Program-made: the position numbers and the translations under genes | Source: Mucilaginibacter gilvus | Lineage (GTDB): Bacteria; Bacteroidota; Bacteroidia; Sphingobacteriales; Sphingobacteriaceae | Direction of reading: 5' to 3' | Assembly: GCF_004054195.1 (NCBI RefSeq) | Contig: NZ_SBIW01000002.1 | Coordinates: 248,001-312,000 of the forward strand | Length of the DNA stretch: 64,000 nt | Shown here: piece after piece, positions 47,794 through 57,296 of the stretch | Position numbering within the stretch: the stretch's first letter is position 1 | Layout: each line of letters opens with the position of its first letter | Notes under the pieces: model-generated | Told to the model about the DNA's origin: nothing | Seen by the model: only the letters and a program-made list of their open reading frames with translations | Database searches by the model: none

Positions 47794-50151
47794 ATGATAA
47801 AACAATGGCTTTTGATTGCTTTTTTTTTTACAGCCTGGCTAATCAATACACCCGCTTTGGGGCAATCATCGGGTAATGGCGTCGGAATCAACGGCTTGGT
47901 GATCGATAGTATTTCCAAACTTCCAGTTTCTGTGGGGCGGGTTAGACTGGATAATCGTCAAAGCGTAACCCTTTCAGCTTACGGCAGGTTTACCTTTCTA
48001 AATATGCTTCCGGGATGCTACTCTCTTGAAATAGTTGTTCCCGGTTACCAGTCCAAAAAAATACCGGTTAAAGTGCGGGCATCAGATTCGGGTATTATAC
48101 TGGATACTATCAGGTTGACACTTAACATCCGCGAACTTAAAACCGTTTCAGTGATTAGCAGTAAACCGTTAATCCGCCAACAAATCGACCGTTTGGCTTA
48201 CGACGTGCAGGCCGACCCAGAAAGCAAAATCCTGAATCTGCTGGATATGCTGCGAAAGGTCCCGTTGGTTTCCGTAGGAATCGACGACGGCATCCAAATA
48301 AAAGGAAACGCCAATTTCAAGATATTGATCAATGGGCGGCCAGCACCCTTCCCTTCTCAAAATATTTCAACCATCCTAAAAAGTATGCCGGCTGCCAGTA
48401 TACAGCGAATAGAGATCATCACCACACCACCGGCGAAGTATGATGGCGAGGGCCTCGGCGGGCTTATCAACATCGTTACAGTGAAAAGATTAGCCGATGG
48501 ATATAACGGCTCGCTCAACGCCAATTACAGTAAACTAAATTCGGGAATCGCCAATAGTTTGAACATTAAGAACGGAAAATTTGGTTTAACCAGCCTTATC
48601 GGGTTTAATGAGGAGACAAAGCCCTCCGCCTCCTTTGTAAACAGCCGGGCCGGGCTGGGCGTGGATGCCTCCACACTCCAGCAAACGGGTGATCAGCGTT
48701 ATAAGGGCCGTACCTTTTATGTAAATGAGTTTCTAAGCTTTGAACCTGATACGCTCAACCTTTTTACCGGCTCAATCAACTACAACCAAATCAAAGGAAC
48801 AAACCGAGTTGATCAGTTTACTACGTTTTCAGATATGGCAAAAACGCAATCGTACCAATTGGCACGGACTGACGGATCAAAAAGCCTCAGTTTAGAAATA
48901 GACATTAACTATCAGCACTCGTTTAAGAATGACCCGGACCAAACCTTAACGGCTTCTTATAATTTTTCGGACGAACGCGACAGGCAGCAAAATCAAAATT
49001 CCTTTAGCCATCCAATAAATTTCGACGGCCTCGATTTTGTACAAAACAACCACGACGGCCTTGCCGAACATACTGCCCAGTTTGATTACAGCAATACCTA
49101 TCACAAACTTACGCTGGAAGCCGGCGGAAAATATATTAATAGGAACAACTTTAGTGCGTTCACATATCCTTCTGTCGACGATAATTTCAGCTATTTGCAG
49201 CAGATCTACAGCATTTACAACTCTTATTCACTCGACTTAGGGAGTTGGGGATTTAAGGCCGGCGCAAGGCTTGAGCATACTTATATTGACTTGGATAATA
49301 CCAGCGCGAAACAGCGGTATACTAATGTAATTCCTTCAATATCCATACAGCGGGTATTCAATCCATACAATACCTTAACATTTGGTTATACCCAGCGTAT
49401 ACAACGGCCGTCTATAGACCAACTGAACCCATTTGTAGAGATCATAGACCCTAAAATCAGGTACACGGGCAACCCTTATCTGCTTCCTGTTTTAAATCAT
49501 AGCTTTGAACTTGGTTATACCAATGTTAAAAAAGGTTCATTTAATGTTAACCTGAGTTATGTATTCTCCAACAATACTGTACAGCCATTTTGGACCCTGG
49601 CCGATTCGGTAAGTACCTCAACCTATCAAAACATCGGCAAAATTCATAACCTGGGCATGTCGGTAAGTATTCGCTACCCCATCATCAAAAACATGAACCT
49701 AAATATCAACGGGCGTATTGCCTACACCCGCTTACAGGGAATAGTAGGAACCGAGCTTTACAAGAATGATGGGTACCAGGGTTTTATTTATAGCTACCTT
49801 TCTTACGCTTTCCTAAAAACATGGCGAACATCTATCAACGGAGGATTTTACGGCCCTACGTTGCTGTTGCAGGGGCGACTTAATTCCTATTTTTACCATT
49901 CGTTTAGCTTAAGTAAGCGTTTGCTGAAAAACAAACTGGTTGCAGCTCTTGCTATAAGTAATCCGTTTAATAAATACCGACTGGCTAAAAGCGAAATTCA
50001 CGCAACCGACTTCAATCAAAATTTCAACTCCTATACATACTTCCGCAACATTAATTTAAGTTTAAATTACAGCTTCGGACGACTTAAAAAAGAGATCAAA
50101 CGAGCGGACAGGGGAATTGACAATGATGATAAGATAACGATTCCCAAATAA
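47794..50151 (+). CDS. Outer-membrane beta-barrel receptor (TonB-dependent-receptor-like)
   Basis: A 785-residue protein: signal peptide (about 1-23, ends A-L-G-Q), a carboxypeptidase-regulatory-like domain (about 30-110), a plug-like domain (about 125-230, with I-L-I-N-G-R-P-A-P and G-L-G-G-L-I-N-I-V-T) and a long barrel of aromatic-ending strands matching the outer-membrane beta-barrel family (OMP_b-brl_3). No SusD partner and no clear TonB box are visible. Substrate unknown; its position next to a LytTR regulator and a peptide cluster makes a peptide possible. The last 20 residues after the barrel are charged and unusual for this fold. Confidence 0.87.
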   Translation: MIKQWLLIAFFFTAWLINTPALGQSSGNGVGINGLVIDSISKLPVSVGRVRLDNRQSVTLSAYGRFTFLNMLPGCYSLEIVVPGYQSKKIPVKVRASDSGIILDTIRLTLNIRELKTVSVISSKPLIRQQIDRLAYDVQADPESKILNLLDMLRKVPLVSVGIDDGIQIKGNANFKILINGRPAPFPSQNISTILKSMPAASIQRIEIITTPPAKYDGEGLGGLINIVTVKRLADGYNGSLNANYSKLNSGIANSLNIKNGKFGLTSLIGFNEETKPSASFVNSRAGLGVDASTLQQTGDQRYKGRTFYVNEFLSFEPDTLNLFTGSINYNQIKGTNRVDQFTTFSDMAKTQSYQLARTDGSKSLSLEIDINYQHSFKNDPDQTLTASYNFSDERDRQQNQNSFSHPINFDGLDFVQNNHDGLAEHTAQFDYSNTYHKLTLEAGGKYINRNNFSAFTYPSVDDNFSYLQQIYSIYNSYSLDLGSWGFKAGARLEHTYIDLDNTSAKQRYTNVIPSISIQRVFNPYNTLTFGYTQRIQRPSIDQLNPFVEIIDPKIRYTGNPYLLPVLNHSFELGYTNVKKGSFNVNLSYVFSNNTVQPFWTLADSVSTSTYQNIGKIHNLGMSVSIRYPIIKNMNLNINGRIAYTRLQGIVGTELYKNDGYQGFIYSYLSYAFLKTWRTSINGGFYGPTLLLQGRLNSYFYHSFSLSKRLLKNKLVAALAISNPFNKYRLAKSEIHATDFNQNFNSYTYFRNINLSLNYSFGRLKKEIKRADRGIDNDDKITIPK

Positions 50152-50317
50152 AAGCCATCTTGTAATACGCATAATTACTTAAAACACCTTTACACAACTT
50201 ATGGGCAACTCCAATACTGGTTATACATGAAAGTATGGCCGACCGCCGGGATTGAACTAATGCACAGGAATAGGTTAGTTTGTCATGCTCACAAATGCCG
50301 CGCTACATAAAAATGCG

Positions 50318-51469
50318 TTATTTTACTGCCAGTAAATCCTTTATTTTGGAGGATAGTTTTAAGGCATTAAAAATTCCTGCGTAAACCACAATTCCGTTTT
50401 TATCAATTAAAACAGCTGTAGGATAGCCCGTTATACCGTAAGCATCTGCAACTTTTAGGCCGTTATAAAGTACCTGATATTCGGGCGCGTGCTGCTGTAA
50501 GATGGGTGCAATCGAATTTTTGGTATCGTAGCAGTTGATGGCCAGCAACTGAAAATTGGGCCCTTTGAACTTGCCGGCGATCTTTGAGAGTTCTGGGAAC
50601 GCTGCCTGGCAGTATGCACAGTTTCTGATCCAGAATTCCAGCAATACAATCTTTCCTTTTTGATCAGTAAGGGAAATCTTTTTTTCAGTCCCGAATTCGG
50701 GCAATACCCACTCAGGGCCGGTTTCACTGCTGCTGATCAAAGTATTAGGCAGGCTTTGCACCCGCTGTTTAAATTGCGTGAGGTAAGTTGAAAAGTACCA
50801 GCTTTTTTCGGGCGGCCCGGCTACCGTGGCATCAACCTGGGTAAAGGTTGTTTTAATAAAATCCTGGTTTACACTGTTGGTTTGCAAGATGGCTGTGGGG
50901 AGATAACTGACCGGGTCGATCAGAATAGTATAGTTGATGGTTCTTTTGGTGGTTAAGGGTCGCAGATCGCCTAAGTGCCCAATAACCTTGTTCCGAATAC
51001 CCAGCCGCAGCACGATCAGTTTCGATTGGCCTATGGTGGTGTCTGAGACTGCTTTTGTGACGTCGTTATCTTTGATAAGCAGTGGAAGTGCATTTTTTAA
51101 GCTGATAAATGAGTTGTAAAAAATTGACGTATAGCTGAATTGCTCCGGGCTAATATTATGAAAGACTTCAATAGTCTGATTTTTTTTGTCCAGGTCGAAT
51201 TTTTCGGTGCCGTTATAAACGTATTTCCAGTTCTCATCCTCCCATTGATACCGAAAGCCGATTATCTTTTCGTTGGGATCCGCCTGCAAAAATATGGTGC
51301 CAGATAATTTATCTTCAATTCCGGAAGAAAAATATTTCACATCTCTTTGATAGGAGTACTGTACATGTTGAATATTAGTAAGTTTAGCAAGCATATCTGT
51401 CATCACTTTTTCCGGATCCGGAGGAGTGAGAAGCGTTATTGAGCATAAACAGAAAAGGATACCCTTCAT
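50318..51469 (-). CDS. Secreted TlpA-type thiol oxidoreductase with LolA-like N-terminal domain
   Basis: A 383-residue exported protein. A short signal peptide precedes a beta-rich domain (about 20-225) similar to the lipoprotein-sorting/LolA-like fold, followed by a TlpA thioredoxin domain (about 255-380) with C284-A-Y-C287 and the cis-Pro motif G-Y-P-T. It probably reduces or isomerises disulfides in the periplasm. It is the last gene of the minus-strand set that begins with the 70-residue secreted peptide and includes signal peptidase I 9 bases upstream, suggesting it acts on the two Cys of that peptide. Confidence 0.82.
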   Translation of the reverse strand: MKGILFCLCSITLLTPPDPEKVMTDMLAKLTNIQHVQYSYQRDVKYFSSGIEDKLSGTIFLQADPNEKIIGFRYQWEDENWKYVYNGTEKFDLDKKNQTIEVFHNISPEQFSYTSIFYNSFISLKNALPLLIKDNDVTKAVSDTTIGQSKLIVLRLGIRNKVIGHLGDLRPLTTKRTINYTILIDPVSYLPTAILQTNSVNQDFIKTTFTQVDATVAGPPEKSWYFSTYLTQFKQRVQSLPNTLISSSETGPEWVLPEFGTEKKISLTDQKGKIVLLEFWIRNCAYCQAAFPELSKIAGKFKGPNFQLLAINCYDTKNSIAPILQQHAPEYQVLYNGLKVADAYGITGYPTAVLIDKNGIVVYAGIFNALKLSSKIKDLLAVK

Positions 51470-51478
51470 AATAATTTA

Positions 51479-52150
51479 TTAAAATTGCGGCCAGACGACG
51501 AACCCAACCTTCCCGATGATCTCGTCGGCACGGATCAGCCCGAATGACCTGGAATCTTTCGAGAATTCCCGGTTGTCGCCCATAACAAAATAATAATCCC
51601 GGTCAGCGGTAAGATCCAGTTGCCCATCTGTAACCGGCGAAGTGTTTGCAATATTCAAATAGTTGTAATTAACCAATTGTTTGCTGCTGATATGCAAAGG
51701 CTTATTTTTGGCGGGAATAGCTAATGGGCCAAAATCGTCAACCGTCCATTGCGCGTTGTATATATCTCTTATATCAAAATCCGGGGTATAAGCCTGACTT
51801 TTTTTTATACTATCGAGGTTAGTTTTAATGGCAAACCTTTTAAATTCATCGAGCAGCCGGCCATCAATACTTACCCTCCCTTTGGCAATCTGTATCCTGT
51901 CTCCCGGCAAACCTATGCATCTTTTGATGTAAAACTCGCCATGGTGCCTAACAATCACTACGTCATACCGGTTAACGGGGCCAAACTGCTTATAAACCAA
52001 AACCCTATCGCCGTTGATGTAGGAATTGTTCATAGAGTTTTGCTCAACTGTAAAAATAGAAATGAAAAATATACGGAGAACAATTACCGCCGTACACATC
52101 ACAAGCAGGTAAGTCAATAATCCCCGGTGTTTTAGCCAAAACGTTTTCAT
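51479..52150 (-). CDS. lepB: Signal peptidase I
   Basis: A 223-residue inner-membrane protease that removes Sec signal peptides. One N-terminal membrane helix (about 11-31), catalytic Ser39 in Q-N-S-M and general-base Lys76 in I-K-R-C-I-G-L-P-G-D, then box E (G-D-N-R-E-F-S-K-D-S-R). Length fits the short form. The gene lies within a peptide-related operon and overlaps the upstream thioredoxin-fold lipoprotein gene by one base, so it may be a dedicated copy for the 70-residue peptide rather than the housekeeping LepB. Confidence 0.93.
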   Translation of the reverse strand: MKTFWLKHRGLLTYLLVMCTAVIVLRIFFISIFTVEQNSMNNSYINGDRVLVYKQFGPVNRYDVVIVRHHGEFYIKRCIGLPGDRIQIAKGRVSIDGRLLDEFKRFAIKTNLDSIKKSQAYTPDFDIRDIYNAQWTVDDFGPLAIPAKNKPLHISSKQLVNYNYLNIANTSPVTDGQLDLTADRDYYFVMGDNREFSKDSRSFGLIRADEIIGKVGFVVWPQF

Positions 52151-52710
52151 TAGTTAGTACAGTTAATGGTTTCCAGGTAAAGCCCCTTGGTGAAGTCATC
52201 ATCGAATAAGGCACCAGCTAATAGCAATTCCGATTGGCTATTAATGAGCAGGGTGTCGAAAACTCTGTCGGAAAGCGTGAAGTGGTTAATGTTTTTAAAA
52301 GAGTAATATTCTTTTTCAAAATACACATCATATTTAAAATTGATCTTCTTGATCGCATTCAGCACATAGATTTGAGTTGGGCCGCTGGCAATAAAAAGGT
52401 ATTTGGTGTTGGGAAGGTGGTTTTTTGCTATAAACCGCTGGATTTTATTGAGTTCGTTGATGCACTCGTCGCAATCTGCCGTAAAAAAGTGAACTACGTA
52501 AAAGCCGTTTCCCTTAAGCTTAATTTCCGAGGGCGCGCTTTGGCCTTCTTTTTTTCCACTGTTTAACGCTATCAGTTTGGGGGGGAACTGAATGGATTGG
52601 TGGTAATACTTGCCCATGATATCGCTATTTTTGCTGCCACAATCCGAATGCATTTGGCAGCCCGGCAACACCGTTGCCAACAGAATTGTATAAAAGATAT
52701 AATACTTCAT
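52150..52710 (-). CDS. Thioredoxin-fold lipoprotein
   Basis: A 186-residue protein with a lipobox (V-L-P-G-C, Cys18). The mature part has a thioredoxin-like core with V-V-H-F-F-T-A-D-C80-D-E-C83. A second Cys pair lies near the N-terminus (H-S-D-C) and near the end (T-I-N-C-T). The usual cis-Pro motif is not obvious. It probably acts as a membrane-bound disulfide enzyme. It overlaps the propeller lipoprotein gene by four bases (ATGA) and lepB by one base, so the three genes are translationally coupled. Confidence 0.78.
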   Translation of the reverse strand: MKYYIFYTILLATVLPGCQMHSDCGSKNSDIMGKYYHQSIQFPPKLIALNSGKKEGQSAPSEIKLKGNGFYVVHFFTADCDECINELNKIQRFIAKNHLPNTKYLFIASGPTQIYVLNAIKKINFKYDVYFEKEYYSFKNINHFTLSDRVFDTLLINSQSELLLAGALFDDDFTKGLYLETINCTN

Positions 52711-53813
52711 AGGGTTGTGACGTAAATTTCCCCGCTGTCATTTCTAAGCGCGTAACAAGTGGTAGTGTTCATTGATTTGGCCACTGCAAATCCGCTATAA
52801 TTGGCATCCAGTTTATAAATAGCTTCTGGTTTTCCGTCCCAGGAAAAGGTAAGTATCCGGTTACCCTTTGACTTGTATGCATTGCCGGAACTGTTTAGGG
52901 CGTAGAGGGATTGGTCGGTGCCTGCGATGTGGATATAAGCGTATCGGGTTTCGGTGTTCTCTACCGGCATAAACAGATTTTCTCCCTCTTCCTTGAAATC
53001 AACGGTTGGATCAAATAAATCAATTCCGCGGGCTATTTTAACAAGCTGGTTATCCTTGTAAAATTCAAGCCGGTCGGTCTTATTATAAGCCGCCACCGCT
53101 TGCCGGGTTTTGCTATTAAAGAGTAGGCTGGCGTTGTAAATGATTGCATCAATGGCAAATTTTCCGTTAATTTTATTTGATGGCCAATTAACGGGCGAAG
53201 GGGGCAACTCGCCGGCTTTGAAAAGTACATTTGTTTTATTGAATACGAAATAACGGTAATCATTATAATAATAGCTACAAGCTGCAAACGTACTATCGTT
53301 GATTAGCGTAACGGATTTTGCACCCCTTAATTTACCGGCTAATACAATTTCATCGAGTACTTTTGCAGTGGTGTCTTTTAGGGTTAGAGGCAGGTTAATT
53401 TTAACGAGTTTGCCAAGGGTGATATCAAATAGCCAAACTATACCTTTTTGGCTGGTAGGTAGTATATTAGCAATGCCCAAGCACTGCCCGGGCTCTTCTC
53501 CTCGGTTGATGAGGGCTCCTAAAAACAATTTTGATCGCTGGCCATAAACATTCAATATTTTTGGCGCATTTAAAGTTTTGCAAATTAAAAAGGTATCTAT
53601 AACATCTACACTGGTGTTCTCACTGTTTTTGATGCCGGTGCTTACCATCCTCAGGTTTTTATTTAATTTGAAACTTTTTGGCGTAAGGGTATCTGTTAAC
53701 ACTGCATAACGGGCGTTAAATGCAACTTGAGCTTTGTTACTATTGTGGCAGGAAAATAGCGACAAATAAATAGCGGTATATAAGAGGAAAAAGCTAAAAG
53801 CGTGTTTTTTCAT
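52707..53813 (-). CDS. BF3164-like lipoprotein, 6-bladed propeller
   Basis: About 368 residues from M-K-K-H-A-F-S-F-F (ATG at 53813; the longer frame to 53969 would overlap the small peptide gene and its terminator). Lipobox S-L-F-S-C gives Cys22. The remainder is six beta-sheet repeats with conserved G-Q-C-L-G-I-A-N-I and similar turns, as in the BF3164/TolB-like 6-bladed propellers of Bacteroidota, which are often found next to small secreted peptide genes. It may bind the neighbouring 70-residue peptide on the cell surface; this is inferred from context only. Confidence 0.78.
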   Translation of the reverse strand: MKKHAFSFFLLYTAIYLSLFSCHNSNKAQVAFNARYAVLTDTLTPKSFKLNKNLRMVSTGIKNSENTSVDVIDTFLICKTLNAPKILNVYGQRSKLFLGALINRGEEPGQCLGIANILPTSQKGIVWLFDITLGKLVKINLPLTLKDTTAKVLDEIVLAGKLRGAKSVTLINDSTFAACSYYYNDYRYFVFNKTNVLFKAGELPPSPVNWPSNKINGKFAIDAIIYNASLLFNSKTRQAVAAYNKTDRLEFYKDNQLVKIARGIDLFDPTVDFKEEGENLFMPVENTETRYAYIHIAGTDQSLYALNSSGNAYKSKGNRILTFSWDGKPEAIYKLDANYSGFAVAKSMNTTTCYALRNDSGEIYVTTL

Positions 53814-53828
53814 AGGAAGAAAAATTAA

Positions 53829-53862
53829 AAAAGCGGCAATTGCAAAAGCAATTACCGCTTTT
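53829..53862 (-). terminator. Strong terminator between the 70-residue peptide and the propeller lipoprotein
   Basis: On the minus strand a 15-bp stem (53862-53848 with 53843-53829, one mismatch), four-base loop, then a long T-run. It directly follows the peptide stop codon, so the peptide mRNA would be made in excess and the downstream processing genes expressed by read-through. Confidence 0.85.
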
Positions 53863-53874
53863 AGGAGTCGCAGA

Positions 53875-54087
53875 TTAGGCGCCTGGTTTGTAACCAGCGT
53901 AAATGTTTCCGGTTGCAGATGACTGGCAATCAGAATCGCTTGCAGGTGTGCAATAAGGCGTTTTGCCAACGGCCTTTGCTCTCAGGTCTGACAATGTGGT
54001 TGCGTGACCGAAAGCACTGGATAAGCCAAGTGCTGCGAACAGTGCTGTAGCAACAAGCCCTGTTAAAATGGTTTTTTTGTTTTTCAT
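53875..54087 (-). CDS. Small Sec-exported peptide with C-x7-C
   Basis: A 70-residue precursor. Residues 1-3 are basic, 7-26 hydrophobic with S-S-A-F-G-H-A before a likely cleavage point near residues 26-29, leaving a peptide of about 41-44 residues. It has only two Cys (C46 and C54) enclosing T-P-A-S-D-S-D, and ends Y-A-G-Y-K-P-G-A. The size and layout recall small secreted peptide families of Bacteroidota (NVEALA- or DUF6520-like), but I cannot assign one. It is the first gene of the set with a propeller lipoprotein, thioredoxin-fold lipoprotein, signal peptidase and TlpA protein, and is divergent from lanB. Confidence 0.82.
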   Translation of the reverse strand: MKNKKTILTGLVATALFAALGLSSAFGHATTLSDLRAKAVGKTPYCTPASDSDCQSSATGNIYAGYKPGA

Positions 54088-54285
54088 AAAAATTTAGTTT
54101 AGTATTTATATTTCTAAGGTATTTAGATAAAAAACGCATCCCTATTGGCCCCTGCGCCCGTTAAGTATTACTGCTGAACAAATCAGTATTCACTGGCTAA
54201 TAACCCTGTTTTTTGCTGTTTATATCAATGGCGCAGCGTGATGCCGGCTAATTTCGTCTACATCATTTTAACATTGGTGTAAATA

Positions 54286-54293
54286 TATATTTG
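54286..54293 (+). promoter_or_regulatory. -7 element of the lanB promoter
   Basis: TATATTTG is a perfect TAnnTTTG about 67 bases before the chosen lanB ATG (54360). It overlaps the upstream TTG at 54291, which therefore cannot be the translation start. The -33 region lacks a clear TTTG. Confidence 0.55.
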
Positions 54294-54359
54294 CTTAGCA
54301 TCATTAAATCCATTTTTATAGTAGGTACTTTCATAACCAACCGAAAACCAAAACCTAAG

Positions 54360-57296
54360 ATGAGCGAATACGCTTTTTTTCCAACCCTGATTGTTCGCAA
54401 TCCGGCGTTTTCTTACCAGGACTATTCTTTGAAAAACTTGGAGGAAGCCTTGCAAAACCCCTACTTTAAAAAAGCAATAAAACTGGCCAGTGTTTCACTT
54501 TACGAACAGTTGGAAAAAAAGGGTTTCCTGCTTGAGCACATGGACACCAAAATGCGTACAACGCTTTGGAAATATTTTAACCGGCTGTGTTTTAGGCCAA
54601 CGCCATTTGGTTTATTTGCCGCAACATCTGTAATGCAATGGGGCGTAGCCGAACAAGCCGTCCTCACAAATTTCAAGGCACATACAATGGTCGACTTCGA
54701 GTTTGGTGTGCAGCAACAATTGTTACCCCTATTCCAACATCGGCGTTTTCAGGTGAATACAACGATTTATACCGCGGGGCGAGAGTTTAGGTTTTTGACC
54801 GCATGGCGAGAGCCCAATGAATCTGACAGAAAGTTCTTCATTAAATCCATCGTTAAGATTCCGATCTTGCAGAAGATCATTGCATTTTGCCACAGCTTGA
54901 AAACATATCCATCAATTGTGAGCTTTATTGGTGCCGAAACCGGCCTGACAGTTGCCGAAGCGGAGAAACTGCTGGAAACACTAATTTCCATTCAGTTTTT
55001 AGTTGATGACCATGACGTAAACATAATTGGTGATGACTATTTTGTTTCTCATAATGATGCTCCCGACCTGGATACGGATCAGGCTGCACCCTGTTACCTA
55101 AACCTTATAGGTGAATGCTATTCCGGTTCACTTCATACCCGGTATCAACGCACCATAAAAAAAGCAGTAGATTGTTTACATATTCTACTGAAAAATGCTC
55201 CCCTCGACAAACCAATGCAACGGTTCGTGACAGCCTTTAACCGGAAGTTTGAGGGCCAGCGTATTCCATTACTTTACGCGCTGGATCCGGAAACAGGCAT
55301 TGGATACGAGGGGCTGGAAGCTGAAATTGAAGGACAAGATTTACTGGACGGCATCAACTGGAGCGCAAAGGCCGATTACAACCTACCGGTTTATTGGAGT
55401 AGCGCGCATTCATTGTTGCTGGAAAAGTGGAATACAAGTACGCTCGCCCGTAAAACCATTGTTCTTACGCCGGGCGATATAAGCGCGATAGACGATAATA
55501 TACAGGGAGCACCCACACCCCAAACCATGTCAACATTATTCAAAGTGGTTAATGGCCAGGTCATTGTCGAAAGCATCGGGGGCATCACCGGCACGGCGCT
55601 GATAGGGCGGTTTACTCCGTTCGATGAGAAAATCGCGGGGTTTGCCAAAGAGGTGGCCGATTTTGAAGCCGCACAAAACCCTGGGGTGATATTTGCGGAG
55701 ATCGCTCACATTTGTGAATCGCATACTGCAAATATCAACCGCCGGCAACATATTTACGCCTACGAGATCCCCGTTCTCACCAGATCCGTGCTTCCGGAAA
55801 GCAAGCAATTCACGCCGTCAGACCTGTACGTTTCCATTGTGAACGACGAAATAATTTTGTTTTCGGAAAGCATGCAAAAAAGGGTAATACCCCGTTTAAG
55901 TTCCGCCTTTAATTTTAAACGTAACCATTTATCGCTGTACCGTTTTTTATGCGACCTGCAATTCCAGGGCATCAATGGCAATCTCAACCTTGATCTTAAA
56001 AACTATTTCCCGGGAATGAATTTTTACCCGCGGGTACAATTTGGCGATAGCATCCTTTATCTGGCCACCTGGTATTTATCAAGAATAGAACTAACAGACT
56101 TACAGTCCTTAAACCCTACCCTGCCGGCAGAGGTTAACCGTATAATTGAAAAACTCAGTCTCCCCCGTTGGATAGCTTTGACAAGTCATGACAATCAACT
56201 CGTTTTCGATCTAATGAGCACCGAACAGCTCACGGTATTTTTAACAATAATTAAAGGGCAAAAAAAAATCACCATTAAAGAACACCTATATGAAATAACC
56301 GACACGCCCCTTGTTAAAGATGAAGGCGGCAAACCGTATGCCGGTCAGTTCATTGCTACCTTATATCGAAGAGGCCGCACCTACGCAGCTACAAACTTAG
56401 CGCGCCATCCCCCTGCAAAATCCACCAGGCGGATTGTACCCGGAGACGGTTGGGTCTATTATAAAGTTTATATACATCCTTCCCGTCAAAACGAAGTTTT
56501 ATTAATCCTGTATAAACGTTGCATAGCGCCGCTGTGCGGTCAAAATACAGTAATGCAATGGTTCTTCATACGGTATACAGATCCCGAACCCCATTTGAGA
56601 ATAAGATTAAAGGTTAAAAAAGATCTTGATGCCACAGTAATAGCATCTTTGAACCACCAGCTAAAACAATGCTTAAAAAACGGGCTGGTAGCTGATTACC
56701 TAATTGCTATTTATGAGCGGGAGCTGGAACGTTATGGGCATTTGACTATGGATTCTTTCGAGCAAATCTTTTTCAAGAGCAGTGAGCTGAACATTCGATT
56801 TTTTAAAGCATTGATCAAAAATGAAGTCATGCCTCCAAATCTGCTTATTATCTTTTCAAACGTATCGCTCATTATGGAAAATTTCAATTTTTTTGGCGTT
56901 CAAAGGCTGTCATTCCTCACCCAGGTAACTCATTCCCTGCTTTGTGAGTTTAACGACCAGGCAGACTTGAAATACGCTCTTGATTCTAAATACAAGCAAA
57001 TGAAATCATTACTTACAGCCTGGGAAAACGGCGATCTAATGGTGAAAAAAGCGCTGCTATGGAAACACTCTTCCGATTTCGCTCAATCTATTCGCTACCT
57101 GGCACAGGGAACTGCACGCTCCAAGACTGATCAGCAGTTTAAATGGGCAGCAGACATCATTCACATGCACCTCAATAGATTCTTTCTTAGTGAGCAAAGG
57201 AAGCAGGAACTGGTTGTTTATTACTTGTTAATGAAACACGAATCGGCTAAACTGGCCAGAACTGCTAATCAAGCCGTATCGATAATTCCAGCTTAA
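54360..57296 (+). CDS. LanB-type lantibiotic dehydratase, full length
   Basis: A 978-residue enzyme expected to use glutamyl-tRNA to dehydrate Ser/Thr in a precursor peptide. The N-terminal glutamylation domain (about 1-680) carries the family motif R-P-T-P-F-G-L-F-A (about residues 79-87). The elimination (SpaB_C/thiopeptide-type) domain starts near residue 698 at G-D-G-W-V-Y-Y-K-V-Y, with W-F-F-I-R-Y-T-D-P-E-P-H-L-R-I-R at about 733. Both halves are fused, as in NisB. The ATG at 54360 is chosen because the earlier start overlaps the promoter. The 3' end overlaps the convergent kinase gene by 32 bases. No LanC or exporter gene is near; the likely substrate is the 53-residue peptide at 58438. 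Confidence 0.92.
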   Translation: MSEYAFFPTLIVRNPAFSYQDYSLKNLEEALQNPYFKKAIKLASVSLYEQLEKKGFLLEHMDTKMRTTLWKYFNRLCFRPTPFGLFAATSVMQWGVAEQAVLTNFKAHTMVDFEFGVQQQLLPLFQHRRFQVNTTIYTAGREFRFLTAWREPNESDRKFFIKSIVKIPILQKIIAFCHSLKTYPSIVSFIGAETGLTVAEAEKLLETLISIQFLVDDHDVNIIGDDYFVSHNDAPDLDTDQAAPCYLNLIGECYSGSLHTRYQRTIKKAVDCLHILLKNAPLDKPMQRFVTAFNRKFEGQRIPLLYALDPETGIGYEGLEAEIEGQDLLDGINWSAKADYNLPVYWSSAHSLLLEKWNTSTLARKTIVLTPGDISAIDDNIQGAPTPQTMSTLFKVVNGQVIVESIGGITGTALIGRFTPFDEKIAGFAKEVADFEAAQNPGVIFAEIAHICESHTANINRRQHIYAYEIPVLTRSVLPESKQFTPSDLYVSIVNDEIILFSESMQKRVIPRLSSAFNFKRNHLSLYRFLCDLQFQGINGNLNLDLKNYFPGMNFYPRVQFGDSILYLATWYLSRIELTDLQSLNPTLPAEVNRIIEKLSLPRWIALTSHDNQLVFDLMSTEQLTVFLTIIKGQKKITIKEHLYEITDTPLVKDEGGKPYAGQFIATLYRRGRTYAATNLARHPPAKSTRRIVPGDGWVYYKVYIHPSRQNEVLLILYKRCIAPLCGQNTVMQWFFIRYTDPEPHLRIRLKVKKDLDATVIASLNHQLKQCLKNGLVADYLIAIYERELERYGHLTMDSFEQIFFKSSELNIRFFKALIKNEVMPPNLLIIFSNVSLIMENFNFFGVQRLSFLTQVTHSLLCEFNDQADLKYALDSKYKQMKSLLTAWENGDLMVKKALLWKHSSDFAQSIRYLAQGTARSKTDQQFKWAADIIHMHLNRFFLSEQRKQELVVYYLLMKHESAKLARTANQAVSIIPA

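Noticed and set aside
53930..54139. 69-codon ORF overlapping the small peptide gene
   Set aside because: Shifted frame of the same region without a signal peptide; the 70-residue frame has a proper signal peptide and terminator.
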